Below are positions 1 to 12,045 of a stretch of 64,000 nt of DNA, piece by piece (within the stretch, counting starts at the first letter, position 1; each line of letters starts with the position of its first letter). The stretch comes from Cryptomeria japonica. Lineage: Eukaryota; Streptophyta; Pinopsida; Cupressales; Cupressaceae. The notes beneath the pieces were generated by a model. It ran no database searches. It saw only the letters and a list, made by a program, of their open reading frames with translations, and was not told the DNA's origin. Both the position numbers and the translations under genes were made by a program. The stretch covers positions 609,682,173 through 609,746,172 of the forward strand of contig NC_081408.1 of NCBI RefSeq assembly GCF_030272615.1, written 5' to 3'.

Positions 1-746
1 CATATACATAATGTGTCTCAATCCCATCGCCTTCTCTACCCCGATAGCACGTTATGTCTTCACATGCTGACCCGGTGCATATCTCTGATCTCAACCTCAG
101 GGGGCTTCCTCATCTTCTACATTACTCATCTGGTCTATGCATCCAATTACCTACCTTTTCTTTCTTTGTCTTATCTTGGAGATTCATTAAGTATTCCATG
201 TATGTTAGGAGATAAGCCAAGTAATTACCACTTACCGATAGAAGTGAATCCTTGTCTCTTGTGGGCTAATGACAGAAGAGAGTCAATTATCAACATATTG
301 CACACTTTAGCTTCCAATGTTGCACTAATATGACCTCCTTGTGTGAGAAGCTACATCTCCTACACTTAATCCAGTAGATATCCCCTTTGTCTACTTTACT
401 AACTTGCAGCAGTCCAAACTCTGTCGGTCATGTCACCATCCTGTGATGACCTAGTCTTCCTACAGTTTCACATCCACCTGCATATTGGTTTTGCACTTTG
501 TTATTATCTCACCCTACTAACTTGCCAGACACATGCTTACTAGTTGGAAACATCAAAATGCCAACACATTACTTTACCAGTCATCATACCATATGGGTCT
601 TCAATACCTGCCATCAACACAATTCAACACTAACTTATGTACCAATGATTTGAAATTCTAGATGACAAGGATAACAATACACTTCAACCTCCCATATCGA
701 TTACCATACAGTACCGGTTGACATAAATGACAACACAATGCCAACA
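1..746. repeat. End of an LTR-like element (other end outside window)
   Basis: The segment ends at ATGCCAACA (746) and carries an ACCGGTTGACA motif about 30 bp before that end. The solo LTR at 34,438-35,648 also ends in ATGCCAACA and is rich in ACCGGTT motifs, so the two may belong to the same LTR family. No coding potential was recognised; the 106-codon open frame at the start has no family features. The first 23 bases recur exactly at 2,021. The left boundary is not visible. Confidence 0.4.
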
Positions 747-2945
747 ATCTATCCTTTACCAAGATAACAACAGTGTGACCAAATCAAACATGATAACACA
801 TGTAACAAGAAACACAAATAACTTGAAGATTTTATTATGTGTTGGTGTTATGTCTTAGTTTTATTTTGAATTGATCTTTTTTGGTGACATGTCTTTTAGC
901 TTTTCGAGGATGTCTCTGACTAGAGAATTCATCTCCAGGATGTCTTTGACTAGAAAGGCTAGGATGGGATATGTTAACCTATTGTTTTTCTATCTGTGGA
1001 TTGTCTCTTACTAATGCTATGAATTGTCCAAGGATACGAGGACACTGTGAGTCTAGTGTGAACTGGGGCATTCCTTGTTTGTGAGTGTCTGATCTCCATG
1101 CAAACAAGTACAATGAATTTCTAGGTCAAACCTATACCTCGATTGTCATAACCTATTTGCCATAATAAAGCTCAATGATGATAAAGCACAAGAATCTCTT
1201 TCACTTTGATATCTTCTACTTTCCATCCCCCTTTTGTGATTGACCTCCATCATCCTTCCCTGAGTTCATGTAGCCTGCTATCACATGACTGAGTATAATG
1301 ACATTCCAAAAATATCTGCATTTCATGAAGTATTCTCCTGCATCACCACATGCTAATAATTTTCATTATATGCATACATGTAGAAATCATATCTTGCATA
1401 CACTAGTGATTAGCATATCATATCTACATTTACATTTTCATCATGTGAATAATCATAGCATATCAATTATCATACATTCATCTACATATAGTACATTCAC
1501 ATAATCATTTGCATTCTCATATGAAACATAAAAAGATTTAAAACTATATACACAATGCATCTAATCATAACTATATACTCATCTATATTTAGTACTACAT
1601 ATAAACCTAGAAAAAGAACAATAATATATTGCGTCTCATGATGTACATATTTTGCATCCATATCTTAAGCATCATAAAGTATATAGAACATCATATAGGA
1701 AAACATGTATATAGCTGCCGCAAGGATGGATCATCTCATAAATAAAAAAATAATAAGTGTCATGATCCAATGATGCCAAAATCTCATATGGCTACAAAAT
1801 CACCCAAATATGTCTACATCATCATACATAAATACTGATACAAAATGGGATCCAAGAGAGATATGATGAAGACCCTCCCTCAGAGCCAACTAGCCTCAAA
1901 GGAATTTGAGCACTCAAAGGACCAACCCTTGGATCATCTTGTCTGTCCCCTCCTGCAGACCCTACGGGACCATCTTCTCACCAAAGAAGTTAACAATCTT
2001 GTTTTTGCCCAAATCTTAGGCATATACATAATGTGTCTCAATCGCATCGTCGTGATTGCAACATGGTCCTCAGTAGTCAAATATGTTTGTAATCATTGTG
2101 TCACAAGGAATTTCTCTTTAGACTCAATCCGGGGTAAGTACTCCTGCATCCAAACAAATCAACCCTAGAAATCCTAGTGGTATTCATGTTCATCACATAG
2201 TGTTCCTTATCTTATCCTATCCTAGCCTAGTCCATCACATGGTGTTACTCATCAGGCTCTCTCCTAGTGCTTATGTCTATCACATGATGTTTCATCCTAG
2301 TGTATATGTTTGTCATATTGCACTAAATCCTATCTTGCTAGAGAACTCGCTAGATTTTATCATTTCGACAAATTATCCTATACTCAGCCTAGCAAACCTA
2401 CCTGTTTTAGGGCACCTATTTGAGTGAATCCTCTTAGAAACTTATCCAATTGGAAATGCATGTTTATCATAGAATTATCAATTCTTTCTTTCTTTCTTGT
2501 TTGTCTTGTTTAGGGCAGTTGTTAAGTGAGTCCTCTCAACAACTTATCTAATTGGCAACATATGTTTATCACAATATTTCTAATTCTAGCCTTGTTTTCA
2601 TTTTGTCTTCCCTATGGCACCTATTTTACTGAAACCTCTTAGCAACTTATCTAATTGATAACGTACGTTCATCATAGAACTATCAATTTTGGCCTTTTAA
2701 GATATAGACACGATTTTGTTGATTCCTCTTGAGTCATTCTTTTTTCTATGTGACCTTGTCACCCTATCTTGTTAGTCCTTTCTAACCTTTTCTTTCTTAT
2801 CGAGAGATTGTGTGTGATCTTTTCAAACATTTTCATCCAATCTCTCGAGGGGGCATATCATTCCCATCATGGGGAAACTTTGTATTAGTTTATCTTATCT
2901 TCTTTGAGCCAACGTGACAAGCTGCATTGTCTCAAAGGGGCAAAA
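747..2945 (+). mobile_element. 3' noncoding region of a Ty3/gypsy element
   Basis: This stretch runs directly into a purine tract (about 2,935-2,941) and an LTR start at 2,946. The junction GGGGCAAAATATAG is the same one that precedes the 3' LTR of the Tat element at 33,306, so I read it as the 3' noncoding part of a related gypsy element. There is no recognisable pol sequence. Open frames such as 1,845-2,168 show no domain and are probably fortuitous. The orientation follows from the purine tract lying left of the LTR. Confidence 0.5.
2409..2690. repeat. Tandem repeat, three diverged units of ~100 bp
   Basis: Three consecutive units begin near 2,409, 2,513 and 2,611. Each contains a GGCACCTATTT-like start, an AACTTATCTAATTGG-like core and a GTTCATCATAGAA-like end. 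The units differ by many substitutions, so the duplication is old. It lies inside the gypsy 3' noncoding region. Confidence 0.7.
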
Positions 2946-3600
2946 TATAGACACCTAAAATTATCCTACTTATTTAAATAAATATTATTTATTTATTTAA
3001 TTATTTTACTCTAATTCATCTATTAATTAAATAAATCTTTATTTATTTAATGAATTAATTATCCTTTTCTACCCATGACACATGCCATTCATCTCTTAAT
3101 TCTTCTCTTACCTACCCCGTATATCACCTAATTATTTCCTCTGCCTACCTTTTAATCCTAGCCAATCTTTTATCTTTACATCTCTTAATCTTATCCCTCC
3201 ATTTATTACAATTTTGTCTATATAAGAGGATGCCCTCTTCCTAATCAACCCTAATGACTGCATCAATCAAGCCTTCTTGTGATCAAGCTATCAACCAGAA
3301 TATGTTCTTTGTTGAACTCTTGTGCACACATAAAATCTGAGAGAAAATATATGAAACAAGATCAATGGAGATAGGAGACATTGGAGATTGAAACCCTACT
3401 AGACATGTGAATGGTATATCTTGTTTTGTTATTGTTTATTTGCATGATCTTAGGTATCTTCACTTATGTATTGGTGAATGTTTCATTGTAGGACTTAGAT
3501 TGTTTGTGGTTGAATCTTTATGGTTTTATAATAGTTTATCATCATCACTTTCACCATATACAAAGGTTATTTATACAACTTGGCTTCACATGGCAAAACT
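2946..3600 (+). mobile_element. Ty3/gypsy LTR (right boundary uncertain)
   Basis: The LTR starts TATAGACACCTAAAATTATCC-like after a purine tract, parallel to the TATAGTGTCCTAAAT start of the Tat LTR at 33,306. A TATA box (CTATATAAGAGG, about 3,217) lies roughly 270 bp inside and fits the U3/R promoter. The AT-rich ATTTATTTAAT tract before it is typical of such LTRs. The right end was not located because the partner LTR is outside the window. Confidence 0.55.
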
Positions 3601-5009
3601 AAATTTAAAATTTGTTGGGTTCTGCATATATAATTATTGCCTCGAGGTTTGCACATACTTGTCTTTTTCATGTTCCTAAATTATTTCTAATATTTTAAAT
3701 TTCTCATGAAAACGGAATAGATAATGAAAAGAAAACAATCGATTCCAAATTTAATCCCATTCTTTGCAAATAACTATATCATTTATATTGAATAATAGGA
3801 AAATAGAAAAAACAGAAATAAATCTAAAAATCAAGAAAATGTAAACTATTATTGAAAAACTATTATAATTTATTTTAAATCTATAATCAAATTCTATATA
3901 TCATAACACAGAGTTGGTAAGATTATAAACAAGCCTTTACCCACAATTAAAAAAGGAGCCATTATTAAAGACCCAGTTTCTATCTTCCCCTTTCTCTGTT
4001 ATCACCAGAAAGAAACCATTTGGCATTGTTTTAATTTCATGCTTGAAAAACCAATTCCCTCACACCACTTTTTAGCTCTACCAAAAATTGGCCAATCCCC
4101 TAACTATTTAATAAAAAAGGCCGTCTCCTTGAAAATAAACATAGACTCATTCCAATTTTGATTATCAAGAAAAAAAGACAAAACCAGTGCCTGTAATTGA
4201 GAAGTTCTTATATTTTCACCATCATTGGCTTTTTATAGTTTTTCACCCTCTATTATTTCTCTTGAATCTTCCTTTAGTCCATTTTTGGGTCCTTAGAAAG
4301 GCCACTACATCCTTCGAAAGCCCAAGTTGTGTCATTTCTCCTCCACCCATGAGCTTGACCTCAACCATCATGTTGATCCCAAGAGAAATAGAAACCAACC
4401 TCTTGTTTTGATCCTCCCATACCCATTTGGGTTTGTTCCAAGTTCTTGTGGAGGGTGGATTGTGCTTCCAACTCTGATCCCTAGATCAAAATTCTGTGAA
4501 ATCTCTTGGCTACAACCCTAGTCACCTCCTCAACACCATTTTTTAAAGTTTTCTACTTAGCCCTTGACCCACAGTATGTTGACATTCTTGATAATATATA
4601 TGAAAAAAATAAAAATTATGTTGTTTTACATTTATGATATACTAAAATAGTAATATAATAATATGGGGTTGAAATTGTCCCTACATAAAATTCTATTTTT
4701 TCAAGGATAAGGATATGGACAAGAATATAAAATAAAAATATAATGATAGTATAATATAATAGTAATGTAGTCTTAATAAAAAAAATCTTTTGTCAAGAGT
4801 TTAATAGAAATATAAAATTATAATAATATAATAATAATAATTTGGTACTAAAATTTTGTTTATTTTGTAATAAGTTTAAAGTCGTGAAGAGTCTGAACAA
4901 CGAGATGACTTTCACTTTTTTGTTGGCTTGTATGTATCCATAGAGGACTTAACAATGAAAATAAAAAAATATAATAATTAAATTATATTTTAATAAAAAT
5001 TTAATATTA
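3600..5009. other. AT-rich decayed sequence, possible gag-like remnant
   Basis: No gene can be supported. On the minus strand around 3,940-4,140 a short translation contains MPNGFFLVI followed by a GLFII-type end. This recalls the DUF4283 core of plant LINE/retroelement gag proteins, but with stops and no continuation. The stretch 4,560-5,010 is AT-rich and featureless. The small open frames at 4,187-4,521 show no domain. Confidence 0.3.
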
Positions 5010-5060
5010 ATCACAAAGGACACTTAAGGACATGGGTATTGGCTCCCCTGATCATTCCAA

Positions 5061-5998
5061 ATGAAGATTGTTTCATGGAATATAAGGGGGCTAAATCACC
5101 CCCATAAGCATGATCTCCTATCAAACCTAATTCGAGGTCATAGACCGAGAGTTTTCCTTATTTAAGAAACAAAAATGCTTTTTGAAAAAAATTTAAAGAT
5201 GAAATTGGTTGTCTTTAAGGATTGTGGTGTTCATTATGTTGATGTAGATGGTGCATCTGGAGGAATTGCTACTTTTTGGAATCTCAGGGTTATTCAAGGG
5301 TCGACAATTATTTCTAGTCTGAATCATATTGCTACTAGAATCACTAATCTTCTGGATGGGTTGTCATGTATAATCTCCATTATCTATGCTCCTAATAGTA
5401 GGAATGCCAGGAAGATGCTTTTGGTTAGCTGAAGACAACTTTTCTGTAATGAGAAATGGATTTTAATGGGTGATTTCAATTGCCCTATTTCAAATCTATA
5501 AAAAAAGGTGGGGTTCCGATTTTTTAAGATAGCAAGCAAGATCTTTTAGATCTTATTAATTATTTGGGGTTGCTAGATCTGGAGCTAAGTGGATATAAGT
5601 TCATGTGGTCCAATAGGTGTAGTGGGTTAGACCTTATTCAAGTTAGAATTGACAAGGGTCTCATTTCTCTTGATTGGCTGATGAATTTTTCTTATAATTT
5701 ATCTTCATTGTCTAGGATTGGATCTGATCACTTCCCAATTGTGTTTAGTGTCTCTTCCTTTTGTAGTGGAAAGGATTTTCCTTTTAGATTTGAAAAAATG
5801 TGGACCCACAATCCTGATTTTGCTAATAAGATTGCAAAATGGTGGGATATTGAGGTCCATGGAATTGCTATTTATAAAGTGGCCAAGAAATTGTCTAATG
5901 TTAAAGCTAATGTCCAGAAATGGAATAAGTCCTCATTTGGAAACATATTCAAGCTAAAAGATTCTTTGAAAAGGGAGCTTGATGATATTCAACTTTGA
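5061..5998 (+). pseudogene. LINE ORF2 endonuclease domain
   Basis: The frame opens with MKIVSWNIRGLN at 5,061, the standard start of the exonuclease-endonuclease-phosphatase domain of plant LINEs. Later motifs are MGDFNCP (about 5,467) and GSDHFPI (about 5,728), which carry catalytic Asp/Asn and the SDH signature used to nick target DNA for target-primed reverse transcription. There are stops near 5,163, 5,430 and 5,500 and one frameshift near 5,520 (frame 3 to frame 2). The 144-codon frame at 5,564-5,998 covers the C-terminal half. The product would be non-functional. Confidence 0.92.
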
Positions 5999-7515
5999 AT
6001 TCAATCCCAAGGGTACTGCCCTAATATTATGGAGAAAGAAGTGAAGCTCCTTTCCAAATTGCATGATATCATTTCTAAAGAGGAGAAGTTTTGGAAACAA
6101 AGATCCAAAGCCATTTAGTTGGAAAATGGTGATAAAAATACTAAATTTTTCCATATGACAAATCTTAAGCATAGGGCTACAAATAGAATAAAGAGGATCT
6201 CTGTTAATAACCATTGGATTGACCAGTAGGAGGAGATGAGATTTGAAGTTGTTCAATACTTTTCTGATCTCTTGTTTGTTGATTTTTCTCTTGATTTTAT
6301 GGCTCAAAAAGAGATCATTAATGAAATCCAGGCTTGTATCTCTCAAGATATGAAATATGAGTTGTCCAGAATCCCCTCTATCGATGAGGTTAGGAAAGTG
6401 ACTCTTTCCTTTGAGGGGAATACAGTTTTGGGTCGTGATGGGTTTCCTATGTTTTTCTTCCATCTTTTCTAGTCTATTGTGGGGGAAGATGTTGTTAACG
6501 CTGCTCGAGAATTCTTTGGGCCTTGGTCCCTTCTTAAAGAGATAAATGCTACTTTCATTGTGTTGATTCCTAAGAAACCCGATGCTTGTTATTTTCAGGA
6601 ATTCGGGCCTATCAGTTTATGCAATTCTATTTATAAGATTTTTGTTCTTAGACTAAATTTTTTTCTCCCCCTCTTGATCTCAAAGCAACATAATGGTTTT
6701 GTTTTGGGGCAGAAAATTTTGGATTCCATTGTTTCAGTTCATAAAAATATCCATTCCCTTTCGGTGAATAAAAAACCTAGTTTTTTTTTTGAATTTGATC
6801 TGCTAAAGGCCTATGACAGGGTGGACTGGATTTTTATGATCAAGATGCTTCGTTCTTTTGGTTTTGGTGACCATTTTATTCAACTGATTAATCAATGCAT
6901 TTTTACTCCTAAATTCTCAGTGCTAATTAATGAATCTCTTTTTGGGTTCTTTTCAGCCTCTAGAGGTCTAAGGGAGGGGGATCCCATCTCACTATTTTTG
7001 TTCATCATTATGGGAGAAGCTCTTAGCAAGATCATTCATAGGTAAGTCCAAACTAGTAGACTTAAAGATCTTTGAGCTTCTTCTGAATCTCAAATTTGTT
7101 CTCACCAACAGTTTGTGGATGATACTTTGTTGACGGGGGAAAGCTTAGTCTCAGAGGCTAATTCTTTGAAGGGACTTTTTTCTCTCTATGCAAAAGGTTT
7201 TGGTCAGAGTATTAGTCTCCCCAAAAGTTCTATCTTCTTTTTGAATACCCCTAATCATAGATAGATTAAGATTGTTGAGATATTAGGTTGTAAGATGGCC
7301 TCCTTCTCAGATACTTATTTTGGGCTCCATCTCTTCTTGGATCATGCTCCAGATGTTTTATGGTCTAATTTGATTGATCATTTCTAGAAAAAAATTGTGG
7401 GATGGAAGGGCTCCTTGCTGAGTCAAGTTGGTAATCTCTAATTGATTAAAGCCTCCTTACAAAATCTCCCAGTTTATGCCATGAGCCTCTTTAAAATTCC
7501 TTCCAAATTTTCTGA
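5999..7515 (+). pseudogene. LINE ORF2 reverse transcriptase domain
   Basis: GDKNTKFFH (about 6,129) marks the linker. RT motifs follow: TFIVLIPKK (about 6,553), GPISLCNSIYKI (about 6,607), FDLLKAYDRVDW (about 6,795, with a catalytic Asp), RGLREGDPIS (about 6,962), and QFVDDTL (about 7,111), in which Val replaces the usual Ala of the F/YADD box. The longest uninterrupted piece is 6,479-7,045. Nonsense codons at 6,118, 6,226, 6,470, 7,043, 7,261, 7,385 and 7,438 are mostly TAG or TAA where the family has Trp or Gln. This enzyme copies the LINE RNA at the nicked target. Confidence 0.93.
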
Positions 7516-8880
7516 TTGAATGGAGAAATCGAGAAGAATTTTATGTGGACAAGTATGGAATCTAAATATCACCTTCATCTTGTTGCCTGGGATCAGGTCC
7601 ACCTTCCAAAGAAGCTTGGTGGTATTTTCATCAGACATATTCATGATTTCAATATGGCTCTACTGGCCAAATCTAAAAATAACCTTCATCTTGTTGTCGG
7701 GGATCAGGTTTGCCTTCTGAAGAAGCTTGGTGGTCTTGCCATCAGAAATATTCACGATTTCAATATGGATCTACTGGAGAAACATTTGTAGAGAGCGCTT
7801 AAGGGGTCTAATGAATGAAATTCTATCATTCAAAATAAGTACCTCCGCCCTACCCGTTACCCTCAAGATATTCTTGAAGGTCTTTGCCTGCCCCAGAATG
7901 CTTCTAGCCTTTGGTCGAACATTCTCAATACTAGATCCCTAATCTATAAAGGGTTGATGTGCTACCTCGGTAATGGTCATAATATTTGATTTTGGGAAGA
8001 TTGGTGGGTTGGATACTATCCTTTAAAATATTGTAGTTGGGTGGCTCTTGTGATGAAGAAGTGTAAAGATCAGATTGGGCAGTGGGTTGTTGATTATATT
8101 CAAAATGGTAGATGGATCAATCTCTCTAGTTTGGATCCGTTGCTCCTCCCTCTACAAAAATGGCTCTTGAATGTTCACATTCCTTCTTTTCCTATTGAGG
8201 ATTCCTTTGTTTGGGTGGGCTTGTCCTTTGGAGGTTTCTTTATCTCCCAGGCCTTTTCTTTGCTTTCTAGATCCTTTGCGTCAACCCTGTTTTAGTATTG
8301 TCTCTAGAACAAATTATTAATCCATAAATTTAACATTTTATTTTGGATTTTTAAGTAGAGCATATTTCTCTCCATTGATAATCTATGTATAAGAGGGATT
8401 CCTTTGCCTAACCGATGCTTTCTTTACATAAAGATGCAACTGAAGATGTTGATCACTTATTACTGCATTGCTCTTTTCTCCAGGAGATTTGGGCTCACTT
8501 CTTTGATCTCTGGCGTGTTAGTTGGTGTTTCCCCTTTAACTTGTTGGATTGTTGGTCTCAATGGTCCTGTCCCTTGGATAACCAATCACTTATAGTTCTT
8601 TGGAATTTTATGCTTCCTCATGTTTCCTGAGGCATTTGGAAGGAAAGGAATAACCTCATTTTTAGAGATAAAGATTTACTGACTATAGTGGTTGCTCGAT
8701 GTATTCAAACCTCTATTAAGGAGAATTTCATTACTTCTTGCCCTTCCCATAAGCTTGATCCTGCCATTCACACCTCCAATTTGGACTAGGATATTATCAT
8801 CAGATAACACATTGATTGGGATATTCCAAGACTTACTCTTAAAACAAAGCACATTAGACCCAACATTCCTTGTATTTCTC
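7516..8880 (+). pseudogene. LINE ORF2 linker and zf-RVT region
   Basis: The translation shows HLVAWDQVHLPKKLGG and IRNIHDFNMALLAK, the conserved linker after the RT thumb in plant L1 elements. FWEDWWVG (about 7,992) follows, then the zf-RVT segment near 8,390-8,510 (DVDHLLLHC). Several stops and frame changes are present. A 111-bp in-frame tandem duplication sits at the left end. The function of this zinc-binding segment in plant LINEs is poorly defined; RNA or DNA binding is usually assumed. Confidence 0.85.
7561..7782 (+). repeat. 111-bp tandem duplication inside LINE ORF2
   Basis: Two adjacent copies start at 7,561 (CTAAATATCACCTTCATC) and 7,672 (CTAAAAATAACCTTCATC). The period is 111 bp, which is 37 codons, so the frame is kept and the LPKKLGG...IHDFNM block occurs twice. 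The copies have diverged by many substitutions, so the duplication is not recent. Confidence 0.85.
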
Positions 8881-9062
8881 TTCCTAGAGGATGGATTAAA
8901 ATTAATGTTGATGGAGTGGCCAAAGGAAATCCTAGGCTAGTAAGTTGTGGGGGAGTTACTCATGATTACAATGGTAGGCTTGTCTCAGCAGTGGCACTAC
9001 CATTGGGTACTTAGACAAACCATTATGCTAGGGTAAATGCAACCTACATTGGGATAAAAATG
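8881..9062 (+). pseudogene. LINE RNase H domain, N-terminal part
   Basis: RGWIKINVDGVAKGNP (from about 8,885) is the first strand of a type-I RNase H with its catalytic Asp. It is followed by SCGGVTHDYNGRL and a VNATYIGIKM helix. The frame is cut at 9,062, where a copia LTR begins, and the remainder of the domain is at 13,321. The domain belongs to the RNase H-bearing subgroup of plant L1 LINEs. One stop (near 9,013) is present. Confidence 0.92.
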
Positions 9063-9517
9063 TCTGATATTTTTCCAAGATCAAGAGGCAATGGAAAGAA
9101 CAAATAATAGAGAACAAAATAGATGATAGAAATAAACTATATTCTATCAAGATGAAAATACTAATCAACTGGATCATCAAGCGTTCGTTGCATATAATGA
9201 ATATGAGCCTTCTTATATAGACAAGGCTATATGCATATGTGAGCACACAAACATGACATGTGGCTCAATAAGAAACAAGGGTAGGTAGGAAATAGGTGTG
9301 GGTAGGTAGGAGAAACAATATAATAGTCTACATGAGGTGGAATGTAACAACAAGATAAGATCAACACCATAAAAGGTGGAAATTCTCCTACACACACTAT
9401 CCCAATGTGGCACAAACACCCAAGTGTCTCATACCCAAACTACTATGAAATGCATTTCCTAAGTAAACTTCAGTAAAGTGTAATAATATCCAAGATGAAT
9501 AATTATTTACACCATCA
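9061..9517 (-). repeat. Copia 3' LTR
   Basis: This is nearly identical to 12,873-13,320 over its whole length; differences include small indels and point changes (for example TGTCTGATATT versus TGTGAGATTT at one end). On the element strand it starts TGATGGTGTAAAT just after the purine tract and ends at the LINE junction. Confidence 0.93.
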
Positions 9518-9526
9518 CCCCCCCTT
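9518..9526 (-). promoter_or_regulatory. Polypurine tract of the copia element
   Basis: The plus strand reads CCCCCCCTT directly after the left LTR. On the element strand this is AAGGGGGGG abutting the LTR start TGATGG, the expected primer site for plus-strand DNA synthesis. Confidence 0.85.
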
Positions 9527-9739
9527 AAGTGCAACTTAGGGGAATTCACTTAAGTATACAATGCAACTAAGCAATGCAAGATGGGTCCTGGCTACTAAGC
9601 CATGTTAGGTACCCATGTACAAATGCAAATGCATTCAAACCAATGCAATGAAATCTCTCACAAAGAGGGGAAAGAGAGAAAAACCCAATGGGAAAAAACC
9701 CTCCGCAAAAGAGAGATGAAAACTAGATACAAAGAACTC

Positions 9740-10566
9740 TCATAGAAGTATGTGAAGTAAAAAACCCCATGTGAGGAAAAAGTCCCCCCCATATGAGAGA
9801 AGAGGAAGACGAAGAAGAAGAAGAAGAATAAGAAGCGAGACTAGGAAGCCCTCCCTCAATGTGGAATTTGCACCAATGATAGAAGCTTGATGTATGAAGA
9901 AACTGTTCCATGAACGTCGAACAACATTGCTCCCCTTAGGAAGAAACAAAACCAAAGGTCTATCCATGAAGTCTCCCCAATCATGAAGGGAAGATGTATC
10001 AAAAAAACTCATGATGAATGGAATCTCTGAAAACTGCTCAAGTGTCCCCATGTTGATGCTAAAAGATACCCCCTCCAAAGGTGGTAAATTGTGCCACATT
10101 GCTGAAAACGTCACTCCAAGTTCTAGTGGAGATGGATGTAGAACATGTCCCAAAGACTCACATGTCTCCTTAAAAGATAAAGAGACCTCCACCAACTGCT
10201 GTACATAAGTATCCACAATCATGTCAACCTCAAAAGAATGATCATGTAGAGAATGAACAAGAGGGTCAGAGTGTGCCCTCACAACAATCAAAGAAGGATC
10301 ATCTTCATCAAAGAGAAGATGAATGTCATCAATGATGTCTCCCAAATCTGCAATGTAGGATTCCACAAACAAACCTGCAATGTCTGTCAAGTAATCATCC
10401 CATGAATCTAAAGCTGGAAGACAATGAATATCCTACTGCATTGAATCACATGAAGAAAAAACTATCGCACCATCCGCATCATCAGGTGAAATAGGTGATG
10501 TGATATCAATATGAGGAGATGAAATACAAGGCTCAAGAATAGGGTCACATGTGAGAATCCCCATGT
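9740..10566 (-). pseudogene. Unknown C-terminal extension of the copia polyprotein
   Basis: A 216-codon frame (9,740-10,390) and the preceding decayed stretch continue the gag/protease reading on the same strand. The sequence is acidic and rich in Asp, Ser, His and Leu (for example ADLGDIIDDIHLLFDEDD). It shows no integrase HHCC/DDE, RT or RNase H motif, although those domains should follow here in an autonomous copia element. The last ~35 residues are Leu-rich and derive from GAA-repeat DNA (9,805-9,840), so they may not belong to the original protein. No function can be given. Confidence 0.55.
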
Positions 10567-10956
10567 TCAAGTGCCCAAATATCTCTCAAAATCTGAACCA
10601 TCACAAGAAGTATGATCATCATATGTAGAATCATCAAATGTGAAATCATCATCATCAACAAAATTTGAAAAGGAGTATAACCAAGATGCATGATCAACCA
10701 CCTCAATCACAATGATAGCTCTAGTCTCCAAGTCTCTAATAAAAATTGACTCAGGTGTGAACTCCACAACTCTCTTAGTTGTGCCATGTGTGATTTGATA
10801 GATGGAAAGGAGATTGTTTGTCAAGTGGAGTACACACAACACATCATTGAAGGAGTTATCCCCAATGTCAATAGATCCTTTCCCAATCACATCCATGTAT
10901 GTATGATTGCCCATCAAAATCTGCGCCATGGTGCAAGGCTCAAATGTAGAGAACAT
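10567..10956 (-). pseudogene. Copia protease / pre-integrase-like segment
   Basis: This reads on directly from the DSGASHHM protease start across a stop at 10,957-10,959 in the same frame. Recognisable copia features are an ILMGNHTYMDVIGKGSI-type protease core and VLCVLHLTNNLLSI, which resembles the VLYVPxLxxNLLSV motif before GAG-pre-integrase. It then turns into an Asp-rich tail (FVDDDDFTFDDS) rather than the expected integrase zinc finger. Confidence 0.75.
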
Positions 10957-10959
10957 AGA

Positions 10960-12045
10960 CTACAAAGATGCCATATGATGAGAAGCCCCTGAATCTAGAA
11001 GCCATCTCTCTGAATCATGACTTATTGTAGCACAAAGAGATTTTCCTTTTCTTGTCCCAAAAGAGTGAGTCTTCCCACTTGTAGAAGCCATGAATGCTTG
11101 CCCTGTTCCTTTTGAATGTGAGGAAGTGGAAGTTGATGAATCATCCTTCTTGTAGACATTAGGCAAATCAATGTTATGCTTTCTGAGGATATGTTTGAGC
11201 TCATCAATCTTCTTAGAATGGAAATGACGCTTCTCATGACCTAATTTTTTACAATAGGCACAAGTAGGCCTCTCCCTCTTTGGTGAGTTATCCCTCTTGG
11301 AAGAGGATGAATCTCCTTGTTGTGGAGAGGATGATTCTTTGTCCTTAGGCTTTGATTTCGATTTCTTCTTGTTTGAGTTGTCCTTTCCTTGATTTCCTTT
11401 GTTCCCTTGATTTTCCACTAATTCTTGAGACTTAGAAGCCTTAAGAATTCCCATTCTTATCAACTTAGTTTGTTCCATCATCAACATTTCATTGAAAGCA
11501 TCAAATGTAAGCATTGTGTAGCTTGAACCCATTTTCATCCTATGGGTTTGGAAACTAGAAACAAATGCTGCATATTTTTGTGGAAGCTTGCCCATCAAGT
11601 TGAAGATCAATTGAGTATCCTTATTATCAATGCCACAATCCTTGAGTTGTGCCCTCAACTCATTTGCCTTAGTGACATAATCTTGTATAGTATCAAAGTT
11701 CTTGGGATCTAACATGGTGAGATCACTATCAATTTGATACCCCCTAATCTCATCAAATTGACCATACAAGTCTTGAAACTTTTGCCAAGCATCCTTGACT
11801 AGAGTACACTTCTCAATATGAAAAATGAGATCCTTTGATACATACTTTCTTAAGGTACCAATTGCCATGATATTTTTAGTGAGCTAATCCAAGTGACCAA
11901 CTGGATCAACCTTAGGATCAATGGGAGCAACAATAGTTCCATCAATATAATGAGTTAGTCCTTTTTCCATAAGTTTACTCCATGCATCAATTTTCTAAGT
12001 AGCATAATTATGAGGAGTTAATAGAGGAAATTTAGAAGAACCCAT
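10960..12045 (-). pseudogene. Copia gag polyprotein with CCHC zinc knuckle and protease start
   Basis: The start is placed at ATG 12,045 (MGSSKFPLLTPHNYAT), the usual beginning of copia gag; two nonsense codons upstream of 11,868 interrupt it, both TAG where Trp is expected. The capsid (UBN2-like) region contains WQKFQDLYG and GKLPQKYAAFVSSF. A Lys/Ser-rich linker precedes a zinc knuckle CAYCKKLGHEKRHFHSKK, in which the final Cys of CCHC is changed to His. The frame ends in WLLDSGASHHM, the aspartic protease active site. Gag would package the element RNA. The 302-codon frame 10,960-11,868 is otherwise open, which is long for a decayed element. Confidence 0.92.

Noticed and set aside
1845-2168. 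107-codon ORF as a small host gene
   Set aside because: Lies in gypsy 3' noncoding DNA; no domain, no splice or promoter context.
3940-4140. Minus-strand DUF4283-like gag segment
   Set aside because: Only a short MPNGFFLVI-type match with stops around it; not enough to annotate as a gene.
4988-5009. Candidate LINE target-site duplication with 15,475-15,496
   Set aside because: The strings are similar but AT-rich with a 4-base indel; I kept it only as a note, not as a defined TSD.
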